Source of the DNA: Linepithema humile | Taxonomy: Eukaryota > Arthropoda > Insecta > Hymenoptera > Formicidae | DNA length: 64,000 nucleotides | Assembly: GCF_040581485.1 (NCBI RefSeq) | Contig: NC_090134.1 | Coordinates: 11,647,501 to 11,711,500 of the forward strand | Reading direction: 5' to 3' | Shown here: piece after piece, positions 1-11,607 of the stretch | Numbering within the stretch: position 1 is the stretch's first letter | Layout of the letters: each line of letters starts with the position of its first letter | The notes under the pieces: model-generated | The model's input: only the letters and a program-made list of their open reading frames with translations | What the model was told of the DNA's origin: nothing | Databases searched by the model: none | Translations under genes and position numbers: made by a program

Positions 1-550
1 AATAGACTTGCTGTTTCCATATTAACTTCTTCATTTGTACATTCATTTTGTGTATCACTGGTTATTTTATTATCGCTATCATTTTCTCTCGTTGGTACTT
101 GCTTTTTTACAAAAAATCCAAAGATTGTTGGTATTGCATGTTGTTTTAATTTCTGTTTGCGGCCAGGTTCCCACATTTCTGGGGCAAAATAAACCTACAT
201 AATAACAATGGTTAATTATATAATTTAATTATGTGTCATGAAGAAAAGCACAGAAATTTTAGAAAGTTTATTAAATTAATTTTAATCAACATTACAATTA
301 TTTGATTATAATAAACTAATATATTACTACTAACCTCACAAAGAAAAGAATTGTTTGTTGGTGCCCAATTTTCACGCGGAACATTCTGTGCCCATAAAGC
401 TCGACGTACAGAATCTCTAGGAAATATCTTCATAATATAACCTTTTGATGATGAATTGTTGCAAAACGGTGCTGCACATCCACCTATTTTCACACAATTT
501 TTTACATAATTATAACAAATTTTACTTAAAACAAACGTAGTCATGTGCAA
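1..550 (-). CDS. THAP-domain protein, partial, two exons
   Basis: Exon 1 runs from about 550 down to 335 and exon 2 from 194 to beyond the window edge. The join is phase 0 with a good donor (GAG then GTTAGT) and acceptor (TTATGTAG). The protein has the THAP zinc-finger start (CAAPFC, Cys-x4-Cys, about residues 25-30), an RRALW segment and an AIPTIF motif matching the AVPTIF signature of the family. THAP domains bind DNA in host transcription factors and P-type transposases. Oddity: after splicing, the last ligand position of the C2CH set reads C-E-V-Y, Tyr instead of His, so zinc binding may be lost or another acceptor may be used. The C-terminal part is acidic/polar and leaves the window. 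It could be a host gene or a transposon accessory gene; the flanking Harbinger relic favours the latter. Confidence 0.6.
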
Positions 551-670
551 ATGTAGCCATGTGCATGAATGCGTCAGAAAGAGCTAGATTAAAGAAAAAG
601 AGATAGTGAATATATCTTTCTCTCTCGCAGAATTTTGACAAAATCGCTTGATGGCCAGACTCTAATTTAA

Positions 671-1504
671 GGGTCTCTAGGACCAACTATAGCAAAACGT
701 GATACTAACTACAGAGCTGCTATTCCAGTATATGAACGTTTAGCTGTAACTTTACGTTTTTTGGCTACAGGAGACTGTTTCACCAGCTTAATATATCTTT
801 TCAAAATTTCAAAACAAATTATATCTCTAATAGTAATTGAGGTTTGTTCAGCTTTAAATGAGGCACTTCGTGAATATATACAGATAGATACATAATTATT
901 TTACATTTTGCTTTAATTTAATCTCTGTTTTCTCCTTCTGTTTTTAATTTTTTAAAATCTTTTTAGTATCCAAAAAGTTATGAAACTTGGTGTAAAATAG
1001 CTAACGATTTTGAATATAAATGGAATTTTCCCAAGTGCCTTGGAGCAATTGATGGAAAACATAATTTTACAAGCTCCAATACATAGTGGCACAGAATATT
1101 TCAACTACAAAGAATCTTATAGCATTGTATTATTTGGAATTACCGATGCTAACTATTCTTTTATATACGCTGACATTGACTGCCAGGGACGAATTTCAGA
1201 TGGAGGTGTATGGAATAATTGTAAATTTTCTTCAGAATTAGCAAATGGAACCCTGAATTTGCCTCCGGAAAATGCACTGCCAGAAAGAACCAAAAAAATT
1301 CCATATGTTTTTGTAGCAAACGATGCATTTCCATTACAAAATAATATAATGAAACCATATCCTGGAAAACAAGAAAACGGTTCAAAAAAACGTATATTTA
1401 ATTACCGACTCTGTAGAGCAAGAAGAATTATTAAAAATACTTTCAGAATTTTATCTATTGCATTCCGTGTACTACAAAAACCTCTCCTACTCAAGCCAGA
1501 AAGT
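671..1504 (+). pseudogene. PIF/Harbinger (HARBI1-like) transposase, 5' part, interrupted
   Basis: Open from 671 to a CAG at 883 (LAVTLRFLATGD block typical of HARBI1), then an intron whose donor position reads AT instead of GT, acceptor at 965-966, and a second exon from 967. The exon carries the first DDE aspartate in LGAIDGKH, then a one-base frameshift at about 1061-1063, then the second aspartate in FVANDAF. The third acidic residue, normally Glu in the RRIIEN-type motif, is Lys (RRIIKNTF). The frame stops at KPESA where the 10.7-kb element is inserted and resumes at 12264. Harbinger transposases cut and paste DNA with a DDE nuclease; this copy is dead by frameshift, lost catalytic Glu, damaged donor and insertion. 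Confidence 0.88.
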
Positions 1505-1506
1505 GC

Positions 1507-2646
1507 CCCTACTGAAAAAAATCACGTGATAAAATCAAGTGATAAAATTACATAACAAAATCACGTAATTAATGACTAAGTAAATCACGTAATGAAATGT
1601 TCCAAATCAGTACATGATTTTTGAAAATTACATGGTTTGAAAAATCACGTAATGTTAGAAAATCATGTGATTTTATAGCAATCATATTTTAAAGAGCTGA
1701 ATGATAGAAATAGAAAAACGAAAAAATATACAATTTTGATTTAGATATGTTTATTAATTTTGCATGTAGTAATGGAATTACATTATGTAGTCTCGATAAA
1801 TGTAGCAATAAAATTACATTGTGATATCTTAATTATATGAAAACATTTTTTTTTAATAAAACATTTTGCATATAAAAACTAAAAACATACAAAAAATTCA
1901 GGCGTTTAAGCCAGAATTGCGTGTATTCTCTATTGAAAATACCCGTTAAATTGTTTAATTGCATAATTAATAACGTTATTTTCAAGAGTTTTCATCAGTT
2001 TTCATCAGTTAAATCGCATAACGAAATCATGTAATTTTATCACGAAGAATTTAGAAACATTTTATTAAATAACAAAAAGGCCTCCAAACATGTAATCTGT
2101 TACTTAAATTATCGCCATTTGTTTATAACATCATAATTCTCATTTATACGTAAAAAACGATTAATAAAAATACAGATTCGGCACTGGACATATATACATC
2201 ATGTTATCTATATTCATAAAAACGCAAACTCTTTCAATGCTGTTAGTGTCTTTTATTATTAAATTATCAGAAATATTTACAACTTTTTTCAATGGTAAAG
2301 AATTGTTATTAAAAATATCTTCTTTAATCACTAAATGACAGATAGTGTACTCTTTCCTTGTTGGAATATCGATAATAAATTCTATAATGCGAATAAAATC
2401 TCCTTCTGTTGTTACAGCATACGAATTATCTGATCGAATCATATTTCTTCTTGATGATGTGTACAAACATCGTTCTTTTACCATTTTACGATATGTTCGA
2501 CTTTCATCTGATAATTCAAGTTCTTCTTTCCACATTAAACTAGTTTTATAATGTGGTCCAAAGTATCTTGCATGCGATAATTTACATGTTTGTTTTGCGT
2601 TTTTTTTGTCCAGATAAGAAATAAAACTACTTACATTTGAAAACGC
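1507..2646. repeat. Left 1,140-bp inverted arm of the CACTA/BEN element
   Basis: This segment is the reverse complement of 11122-12261; both are 1,140 bp long with no length difference, and the coding part within them is identical at the protein level. It contains the transposon terminus, subterminal motifs, the transposase 3' untranslated region and the last part of the transposase gene. Such a long arm including a piece of coding sequence is not a normal TIR; it looks as if the right end was copied in inverted orientation over the left end. Confidence 0.92.
2161..2535 (-). pseudogene. Inverted duplicate of the Tnp2 transposase C-terminus (124 codons)
   Basis: This open stretch reads the same 124 residues (starting MWKEELELS, ending PNLYFY) as the end of the 933-aa transposase on the other strand. 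The copied coding region actually continues to 2646 and then breaks off abruptly in the middle of the transposase. It has no promoter or N-terminus of its own and is a passenger in the left arm. A transcript reading through from the BEN gene could make antisense RNA to the transposase, since the two copies are complementary. Confidence 0.85.
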
Positions 2647-2649
2647 ATT

Positions 2650-3085
2650 ATGTAGTCTCGATAAATGTAGTAATAAAATTACATTATGAAAGTATGAATT
2701 ACTTATTGACTAGTTCAAAATCTTAATTATATAAAAACATTTCTTTTATAATAAAACATTTTGCACATAAAAATATTAAAAACAATTGTGAAACCAAAAA
2801 AACATATATAAAAAATTCAGACTAGCGTTTAAGCCAGAATTGCGTGCATTCTTTGGTAAACAATTTTCGTTAAATTGTATGTTGAATCACATAATTAATT
2901 ACATGTTATTTTCGATTTTTTTGACCAGTTAAATCGCATAACGAAATCATGTAATTTCATCACAAAGAGTTTAGAAACATTTTATTATATAACGAAAGTC
3001 TCAAAAATAACATGTAATGTATCATTCTTAAATTATCGCCATTTGTTTATAACATGTTATAAATAAAAACGTGATTAATATATCA
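2650..3085. repeat. Diverged second copy of the transposon subterminal region
   Basis: Sequence here follows the same order as 1777-2163 (TATGTAGTCTCGATAAATG, then AAGCCAGAATTGCGTG, then AAATCGCATAACGAAATCATG, then ATTATCGCCATTTG) with many substitutions and indels. It directly follows the sharp end of the inverted arm at 2646. It also provides the 3' flank of the BEN gene. I read it as the remains of the original left end of the element, older than the near-identical outer arm. Confidence 0.75.
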
Positions 3086-3098
3086 TTATAAGCTTATT

Positions 3099-4570
3099 TT
3101 AGTCATCATCTGATGATGATTCATTGGAACTTGATATTGCTTGTGAAGAACTTGATGACGCTGATGAGTTGGATGATGTGCAAATACTTTTTCTTTGTTT
3201 TTCTTCTGCAAAACATTTTTAACATTGTTATTATTAAGACATTTTTTTATTTTTTAAATACTAAGTACTTTTGAAGTATATTGTTTTCTGATTTTTTGGT
3301 GTTTATTTGCTGAAAGGTGTTTTGATCTAAGATTCTCCTCTAAAATCTAGAATGTTTATTTATTTGTTATAATCATCTATGCTAAAAAATGTTTAAAATA
3401 TAAAAAATTTTTTATTTAATTCAATGTCCTATATTTTACATGTAAACACAATTTTATTACTTTTTTTAAGTGAACAAAGTAAAGAAAAAAATCTATTACT
3501 TATTATTAGAAAAAACTACTATGCTTTAAGGGTTAATTTCATTATATTAATTGCCTTTACAAATTTTTCATTAAAGAAAAACAAAAAAAGATTACCTTTT
3601 AACAGATAAAAATTATTTGTCTTGACGTTGTTAAAATAATATTTACCTTTTATTTCTGTTTCAATAAGAAAATTTATGTAGATGCTCAAGTAACGTCTCC
3701 ATTTATTTATCAGTTGTTTTTTTTCTTTCTTGTGGTGCATTTCGATAAAAGCTGAATAGCATTCTAGATGAAATAAGTTTTTATATTACGCTCATTTTGA
3801 CGGAGTACATTAAAAATGCGAGTGTGTGAAATCCTAACTTTATTATTGGATAATGTTATTAATAGCACTATTAAGCCAAATAAATGTCTATTAGATGTCT
3901 ATTAGACGTTTTTTCGACCTGTATTATAATGATTTAGCTTTAATAGTGATATTAATAAAATAATCCAATAATAACTAATTCTTTACAAAGTGATTATTTT
4001 TTCTGTTATACATACTTTTTAAAACAGCTTTTTTTACCGGTGTTAGTGGCTTTCTTGGGGATCGGTTGGGCAATCTATTTTTACTTCTTTCCAACAACAC
4101 AGCTCTATTCATCAATTTGTGCACTCCCCAAAGTGCTCGGCTCAATTGTCTAACAAATAAAGAAGGTCTTTTCAACTTCTTTATTTCTTTCCATGTTATA
4201 TACGGTATTGAGATACCGTACCTCAAGTGCATCATTTTAATCTAAAAAAAAAGGAATTAAAATTTTTGTTATTGTTTTAGAAATTATTCTAATAATTATC
4301 GTTATTGAATTAACTTATAAATACAGATTTAAAATAATTTTAATAATTTTCAAGTTATATTTAAGTTGTATGTTTCTTAAATACTTAAATTTTAATTAAT
4401 CTTCTTTAATAATATTATTAATTAATAACACACATTATATATTTCTTAAATTTTAAGTTCCCAAAATAAAAAAATAAGTTCCAAAAGAATTATTGTTTTT
4501 ATCAAAACGACGTACAAAAACGTAAAACAAAAACTAGTTACGTAGTAAAACAAAAAATACGTTACGAGGA

Positions 4571-4633
<63 letters not shown>

Positions 4634-6642
4634 CAAGATAAAAATATTGAGTTTATAAGTGCGGAAAGCACACATCGCTACATTCTCGCGAATACATTAA
4701 AAATGCCTTTAGCCCGTATCAGATTGCGGATTGAAGATTAAGATTAAAGATTGAAGATTGGGACTAATCAGGAAGAAGCAATATTTGTTTGCTTCTTCCC
4801 GATTGATCAAATTCCCAATCTTCAATCTTTAATCTAAATTTTCAATGCGTAATCTAATACGGCCTTTAGAGTTCCTGCTCACAGGACGCGGAACCACTTG
4901 CCGTGCGACAAAAAACGACGCTGGAATCAAGATCACTCTTATGGAAGAGTTGTAAATTGATTGGCTATTACGATGCTTTTTGCTGCGCGGCAAATATTTC
5001 CGCATCCTGTGGAGCTCTTAAATTTAATTTAATTTAAACAACATTTTTTACATCTAAACTTACAGTTGTTCCGCTTACTTCGTCGTTCCAAGTAGTCATA
5101 TTCTCTTTATCTGTTAATCCAATATATTGATCAGAATCGTAATCCAGGTCACTTCCTTTATTCTTATTTTTTTCTTTTATCTTTCTTTGACTTTTTATTT
5201 TTTTTTGCTTTCTTTCTTTGTTTTTTTTTATTACTCTTTGCTTTTTGAGTTGTTTTATTGTTTTTTGCTAAAACTTTAATACAAAAGTCATCTTGCAATA
5301 AAGATTGCTCACTCCTTAGTTGAGAAGTACTAGGTTCACTGAAAACAGCATCTTGTAAGGGAACATTAACTGTTTCACTTCTCATCTTCTTTGGAGTACT
5401 GGTTATGCTGGGTGATGCCGGACGCTTTATTTCTGTATAATTACATTGCCAAACATTGATAAAAATTATGTAAATAAAAAAACAATTTTTTTTCAAAATT
5501 AATGTTTTTTACCTTCAGGAAATAATTGTTTTTTTGTTTTCAATGAATGAAGTTTCTCTTTCAAAAAGAATATATCATTTTTCAAATTATTGTTTTCTAA
5601 TTGTAATTTTTTGTTTTCATCTTGTAAAGACTGAATTTTCTTTTCTAGAGCAATTGGAATATCAAAAAGTTTTTCACGGTTCCTTTCAAATATTATATCG
5701 TCACGATTTGAAGCTTTCAACTTCTCTTTGATTATATTTTCATCACCTTCTTTCGATGTTCTTTCATTATCAAACTCCTTAAAAATTCATAATTTTTAAG
5801 AATTTTGAACATCATAAAATATGTACATTATATAAATAAAATAAAAATAATAGTATACTAGCTATAATTAAAATAATAGTTATAATTAAAATAAACAATT
5901 AAATGTTTGTAAAAATTTATAACAATACGTGATTGAAATATTACCGTTTCTTTTTGAGTTTCGTTAGGCTCTGGATTTTCTTTTTCTAATATTTCTTGTT
6001 TATCTAATATTTTTTGTACGGCATCACTGTAGCGCATTTTTTTAAAGACATAACGTTGTTTGTTATGTTTCAAGTCCTCTTCATTAGCTGCAAAGAATTA
6101 CACATTAGTAAAAACGTAATAAAATCACATTATTTGCTGAAAAGAAGAAATACTTATTAGATGTATTCAGTAAAAGATTAGAATGAATAATACAATTATT
6201 GTTATAAGAGAAAGTAATATCAAAGCTACAAAAAAATAAATTACAGAATCTTTTTACATAACACATACATAATACCAAGCTAGAATGGAGTATAACAAAC
6301 AAAATTTAAAAAAAATGAAAAAAATCAGTTTGTAGAAAAAAGTTTTAAAAGAAAACAAAGAATACCGCAAAAGATTTGAAGAAAAAAAGAAAAGTATTAA
6401 CTTTTCACTTAAAATTAAAAGTTATTATAAGAATAAATTTTGTACATACTTCCTACTTCCATAATTTGAGCTGCGATCAAACTTTCTTCATTGGTTATAG
6501 TATTCAGTCTTTTTACAAAATATGGATCTTCATACTTATCCAGAACTGTAAAATCTTTTATTTTGTCAATAGAAATAATGTGGATTTTTTTGCTCTCATC
6601 ATTGAAATAACGTACACTAGCAAATTTAATTTGTGAATCCAT
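3099..6642 (-). CDS. BEN-domain protein encoded by the transposon, seven exons
   Basis: Exons (minus strand): 6450-6642, 5945-6087, 5513-5777, 5064-5432, 4016-4241, 3647-3763, 3099-3205. Six GT-AG introns keep a consistent phase, giving about 472 residues from MDSQIKFASV to a C-terminal serine/aspartate tail ending SSSDDD. Visible parts: N-terminal region (1-110), coiled coil at about 155-190 (ALEKKIQSLQDENKKLQLEN), Lys-rich stretch at about 250-285, BEN domain at about 325-435 (YITWKEIKKLKRPSLFVRQL, SRALWGVHKL). BEN domains bind DNA or proteins in chromatin factors. One anomaly: exon 4 has a one-base excess in an A-run near 5167-5175, so the frame shifts unless one A is removed; this is an inactivating mutation or an assembly error. 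It is divergently arranged with the transposase gene and likely an accessory DNA-binding protein of the element. Confidence 0.75.
3839..3973. repeat. MITE-like palindrome in BEN intron 5
   Basis: The arms TTATTATTGGATAATGTTAT at the left and its near complement ending AATAATCCAATAATAA at the right flank a short centre, giving a 135-bp hairpin-forming unit. It lies wholly inside the intron between BEN exons 5 and 6. Confidence 0.6.
4571..4632. repeat. TG dinucleotide microsatellite
   Basis: About 31 TG units, one interrupted, in BEN intron 4. Confidence 0.97.
4713..4862. mobile_element. MITE copy 1, CCCGTATCAGA family
   Basis: TIRs begin CCCGTATCAGA at the left and end TCTAATACGG at the right, with inner GATTGAAGATT repeats and a palindromic centre (GAAGAAGC/GCTTCTTC). 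It is flanked by CCTTTAG on both sides (4706-4712 and 4863-4869), a plausible 7-bp target duplication. A second family member lies at 7423-7572. Confidence 0.75.
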
Positions 6643-7422
6643 AATACCCTATAAAAAATATTTTTTAATTACATTTTCAAAACTTGAAAAACATTTTTAA
6701 CTATCATAAGAAAATGATTCAAATGATATAGTATTACATATTTATATTATGATTAATATTGAATTCATTTTTAAATCATAAATAAAAACAAAATTAAATG
6801 TTTCTTACAATGTATATAAAAAATAATCATAAACTATTTTGAATAGAGATAAATGATAACATCTCTCATGAAATCGCACAGCATACCAAAAAAACGTCTA
6901 GAAAATGTTTTTGGGATGATAGGATATCTTCTGGATATTTTCTTTGAGTGTATTTTGGATATGGGTGCTGTCTGAACTATTTTGAGAACATCATTTTAAT
7001 GGTTATGTAATCTAAAAAAAATACAAAAAAAAGAATTTATATTTTAATTTGCTCTATAATTATTTTTTTAGCAACACATTTTGCTAAATCAAATGAATCA
7101 CTCTTCTCACTATTCAAGTAGACTGAGAACAAAAATTTTATAAAAAATGTTTATTACTTACCTCATGTGTGCTTCTGCAATCCAATAAAAAAAACACGAT
7201 TGATTTTGTTCATTATTTATCGTTCACTGTCTCTGATAAGACTCGTTACTGTTGAACGAGAATTTTTCGGTAGGAAACAGTGATCTCAGAAACAAACGTG
7301 TTGCGAATTGCTGAAATGCCGTCAATGGTTGATTCTCAGGACTCGATCACAGACTCTACATCAGTTATGTCTATGTTCATTGTTACACGGAATTTGCGCG
7401 TTATAACCTTTAAGACCCTTAA

Positions 7423-7572
7423 GCGCGTATCAGACAACGTATTGAAGATTGAAGATTAAAGATTGAAATTTGACCAATTGAAACAAAAGAAACTAAAAGT
7501 TCTTTATTCTGATACGTCAAATTTCAATCTTCAATCTTTAATCTCAATCTTTAATACGTCGTCTGATACGGG
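7423..7572. mobile_element. MITE copy 2, CCCGTATCAGA family
   Basis: Left end GCGCGTATCAGACAACGTATT and right end AATACGTCGTCTGATACGGG are inverted; inner GATTGAAGATTAAAGATTG repeats match the copy at 4713-4862. No clear target duplication is seen. Confidence 0.7.
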
Positions 7573-7581
7573 TTTTACAAA

Positions 7582-7781
7582 ATGCAAGAGAATAGCGATA
7601 GCAATAAAATTAATCTATAAACATAACAATAAGAACAAAAAAATCCACATTTGTGAATGCATATATCGATGCAATGCGAATAGAAATACGGAACAGGTAA
7701 TAGCGATGAAATTTTCGTCGAGAATTCTGTGTCTATCGCCTAGTCTGTGCTATTTCTGTCGCTATCGCTATTCTCTTGCAT
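7582..7781. mobile_element. 200-bp MITE with perfect 21-bp TIR
   Basis: ATGCAAGAGAATAGCGATAG at the left is matched by its exact complement ending at 7781, with a further C/G pair inside. It lies just upstream of the transposase start, directly next to the CCCGTATCAGA MITE. Confidence 0.7.
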
Positions 7782-7900
7782 TGTGTTTCCCGTTTTAACG
7801 ACAAAAAGTCGTCATTCTCGTTCATGACCGTTCATGTGTATTTTGTTTGTTCTCTCTTCTTCTCTTCTTATTATAATTATATAAATATTAATAACATATA

Positions 7901-10900
7901 ATGCGGAGGTATCATAATTACCTCGAAAAAAAATTTCTAAAAGTGCCAAGAACGAGTCAATACAGGAGAAATATAGAATGTGAATCAAGTGATGAAAGCA
8001 GTGATAACAGTGTCGAAGATGCTCAATGGCGAGTAAGTATTATACAGATTTCTAAAAATATTTAAATGGCTATTCTTGTAGTGTAGAATATAAAAACATT
8101 TTGCATCATAATTATATTATTTTATTGCTTTCATTTAGGAATACTGTAATCGTCAATCATCCAGTGATAGCGACAATACAGATTCTGATAACACAAGTCA
8201 ACATAATAGTATTTGCCTATCATTCTCCAATGAAGCATTGTTAGCAAATATTAGAAACAATGAGCAACTTACAATTAGTTCTGACTTATCATTGCATTTA
8301 GTACAAGACCAGCACATGGAACTCGTACAACATAATTATCATGAATCTTTATCAACACATGAAGATCCATTTATTGAGCAAAATAACGATCAACAATCAT
8401 TGTCAGCATTAGAGCAAGTTAGTGTACAATACTTTATACTAAAGGTACGTTCCACTTGGCGATCGCAACGCTTGTGGAATCATTTTATCTTTGTTTTTCA
8501 TCGAAAGTTAAAGAAAGATAGATAATGTTCACGAGCGTTGCGATCACCAAGTGGAACTCAGCCTACAAAATTATAAATTCTTATAAAAAACGCACTTAGC
8601 ATTCATTTATTAACAGATATTTGCATTTTTTAAGTAGTATGCAGAGGCAGACATCAATATTTAATTGTATTTCTACAATTTGTATTTCACACATTGTATT
8701 TCTATACTTTTTTATTTTGAATCTTTATAAATACTTGATATGCATAAAAAAGATTTTTCAGAAAAGTTTTATTCAATTTAATTAGCTTCACTTTTGTGTA
8801 TAAAAGACATTAAACAAAATTCTTATTATTCTAAATATAATATTTTATAGGTTTTTTTTAATTATAAGTTTTTTATTCATTGATACAAGACTATGCATTA
8901 AAAACTTTGTACCTTTAAGTGTTAAGGATTAATTTAGTACATTTTTAAAAATATAAAATTTATTTTTTGCAGATGGTAGATGTATCTCAGATTTCAATAA
9001 ATGACACGAATGAACTGTATGGCTTATCAGATTCTGAGAATGAAAATTTTCGTGTAAGATTATATTTTTTAATTTCATATAATTCACAATATGTATGTAA
9101 TTTACATCAATAACACATCAATTTCTTTTTTATTTTTTTATATCCGTCTGATCTTTAAGAAAAGTAAAGTTAATTTATTAATATGTATAAGATATTATTC
9201 TAATTCTGTATTTTCTCTCTCAAAAATTTTAAAAATTACAAGTATTTTTATAAATCATTTTTTAAAACTCTATAATGAACATCATTTATATCCACAGGAT
9301 TCATGGTATTACGATGCACATGAAGAATTATTTCAATGTAGCGATGAAGATGATAGCGATAACGAAGATATTCACGAAGAAGTCAACTCTGAAGATATCA
9401 ATAGTGAAAATATTGGTTTTAGTAGATTAACAGAAATGATGCAAAATGAAGATAATAATGAGACTATTAATGCTCAAGTAGTTGTAAGTAAAGCTGAAAT
9501 TTTACTTGCAGTTTTGAAGTATGGGCTTACGTATTGTTTATCACAAAGTGCATTAGCTGATCTTTTTAAAATGTTAAATTGTTTTTTTAATTTTTCTTTA
9601 TTACCTAGTACGCGCTATCTTGTTGATCAAATGTTCAATCCAGAAACAGTCATAGAATATCATGCAGTTTGTCCAAATTGCAAAAAATATGTAGCAATGT
9701 TTGATCGCAAAGATCATCGCGTTGAATGTCAAACATGCGATACTGTAATTGCATTGAAAGATACAACATATAATGACTTTTTTGCTATTATTAATGTAAA
9801 TAACGAAATTGCAAATTTAATTCAAGATAATCAAAAATATTATGATTATGTAGTGCGCGAAAAAGTGCGAAATAATGAAAAATTCGATGACATTACAGAT
9901 GGAATATTATACAAAGAATTTGTTGACACATTGTCAATACATGATAAACTTAATTTTGCTACAACTACAATGAACAGTGATGGATCCCCAATTTTCGAAA
10001 GTTCTAGATTTTCTATTTGGCCGATTCAAATGATTATAAATGAATTGCCTTTGGATGTAAGAACTTCTAGACCTATAGTGTGCGGCATATGGTTTGGTAA
10101 AGATAAACCAAATATAAATATTTTTTTAAAACCGTACGTTGTTCACATGAACAAATTGTCAAATAATGGTGTACGATGTACTATTGCAAATGAAGTACGT
10201 ATTATTAAAGTATTCACCTTATGTTGCTGCGTAGACTCTGTTGCTCGTGCACCGATGCAGGGTATAGTTCAGTATAATGGCTATTTTGGATGCAGTTGGT
10301 GCTTACATCCAGGATATTATGTTGTTTACAAGAGAGGTGGAAGTGTAAAATATACTTTAATGAATGAAGTACCGCCTAAAAGAACTGAAAATGAAACAAT
10401 CGAGCACATGCGACTGAGTCTTACATCCCGAAAACCCGTTTATGGTGTAAAAAATCCTTCATGTTTAATTAATTTGCAAGGTTTTAACATTATATCTGGT
10501 TTTGTACCAGATAGTATGCATTGTCTTTGTTTGGGAATAGCGGAACAATTTGTAGGGTATTGGATCGAATCAAACAACTTGCCATATTCTTTATCCAATA
10601 ATGATATTAATAAAATTGACAACTTGTTATTAACAATAAAAGCTCCCAATCAAATTGTTCGTTTATCTCGTTCCATACGAGATAGAAAATATTGGAAAGC
10701 AAGAGAGTGGGAGAATTGGATTCTTTACTATAGTTTACCGATTTTACTATGTTTTCCACATTTAGAAATATGGATAAAGCATTGGTCACTTCTAGTAGAA
10801 GCATTCCATATTTTATTAAAGAAAAGTATTACACGTAACGAAGTCAATCATGCTCATACTTTATTAACAAAATTTGTTGATTACACCGAACACTATTATT

Positions 10901-11607
10901 TCAAAGCTGCTATGACGTACAACATCCATCAACTATTGCATTTGGCACAAAGTGTAGCAGATTGGGGCCCACTTTGGGCTCATTCTGGCTATTGTTTTGA
11001 AAATGGAAATGGTCAAATAGTTCGAAAAGTGCATGGTGCTAAGGGCGTTGTACATCAAATTTGCAGATCGATAGCAATGAGTCAAAGTGAATTGATTTTA
11101 AAGAAACATATTGCTTTGAAAGCGTTTTCAAATGTAAGTAGTTTTATTTCTTATCTGGACAAAAAAAACGCAAAACAAACATGTAAATTATCGCATGCAA
11201 GATACTTTGGACCACATTATAAAACTAGTTTAATGTGGAAAGAAGAACTTGAATTATCAGATGAAAGTCGAACATATCGTAAAATGGTAAAAGAACGATG
11301 TTTGTACACATCATCAAGAAGAAATATGATTCGATCAGATAATTCGTATGCTGTAACAACAGAAGGAGATTTTATTCGCATTATAGAATTTATTATCGAT
11401 ATTCCAACAAGGAAAGAGTACACTATCTGTCATTTAGTGATTAAAGAAGATATTTTTAATAACAATTCTTTACCATTGAAAAAAGTTGTAAATATTTCTG
11501 ATAATTTAATAATAAAAGACACTAACAGCATTGAAAGAGTTTGCGTTTTTATGAATATAGATAACATGATGTATATATGTCCAGTGCCGAATCTGTATTT
11601 TTATTAA
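7901..11607 (+). CDS. Tnp2/CACTA-type transposase, four exons, 933 aa
   Basis: Exons 7901-8032, 8139-8417, 8973-9053 and 9298-11607, all phase 0, with consensus splice sites; start MRRYHNYLEKKF, end PNLYFY and TAA. The first about 220 residues are acidic and Ser/Asn-rich. A C4 zinc ribbon (CPNC at about 289, CQTC at about 308) follows, then the DDE-type core: NSDG (Asp at about 392), CCVDSVARAP (Asp at about 477) with GCSWC, DSMHCLCLG (about 569), YWKAREWENW, and HQLLHL...WGPLWAHS near the end. These blocks match the transposase family tnp2 and its DUF4218-like region. It would bind the element ends and catalyse excision and integration. No stop or frameshift is seen, so it may be functional. 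The 3' 490 bases are duplicated in the left arm. The BEN gene is the divergent neighbour. Confidence 0.85.
8449..8557. mobile_element. 109-bp MITE in transposase intron 2
   Basis: GTTCCACTTGGCGATCGCAA at the left is mirrored by TTGCGATCACCAAGTGGAAC at the right with only one mismatch. The centre is AT-rich. A clear target duplication is not seen. Confidence 0.75.

Larger units (their letters stand above)
6643..7900. promoter_or_regulatory. Divergent intergenic region between BEN and Tnp2 genes
   Basis: The start codons of the BEN gene (6642, minus) and the transposase gene (7901, plus) face away from each other across this 1.26-kb stretch. It must hold both promoters, but I cannot point to a TATA box or initiator with confidence. 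Two MITEs (7423-7572, 7582-7781) occupy the transposase-proximal part and may have altered its promoter. Confidence 0.5.

Noticed and set aside
11217..11423. Minus-strand 68-codon ORF and its twin at 2345-2551
   Set aside because: Antisense shadows of the Tnp2 transposase C-terminus in the two inverted arms.
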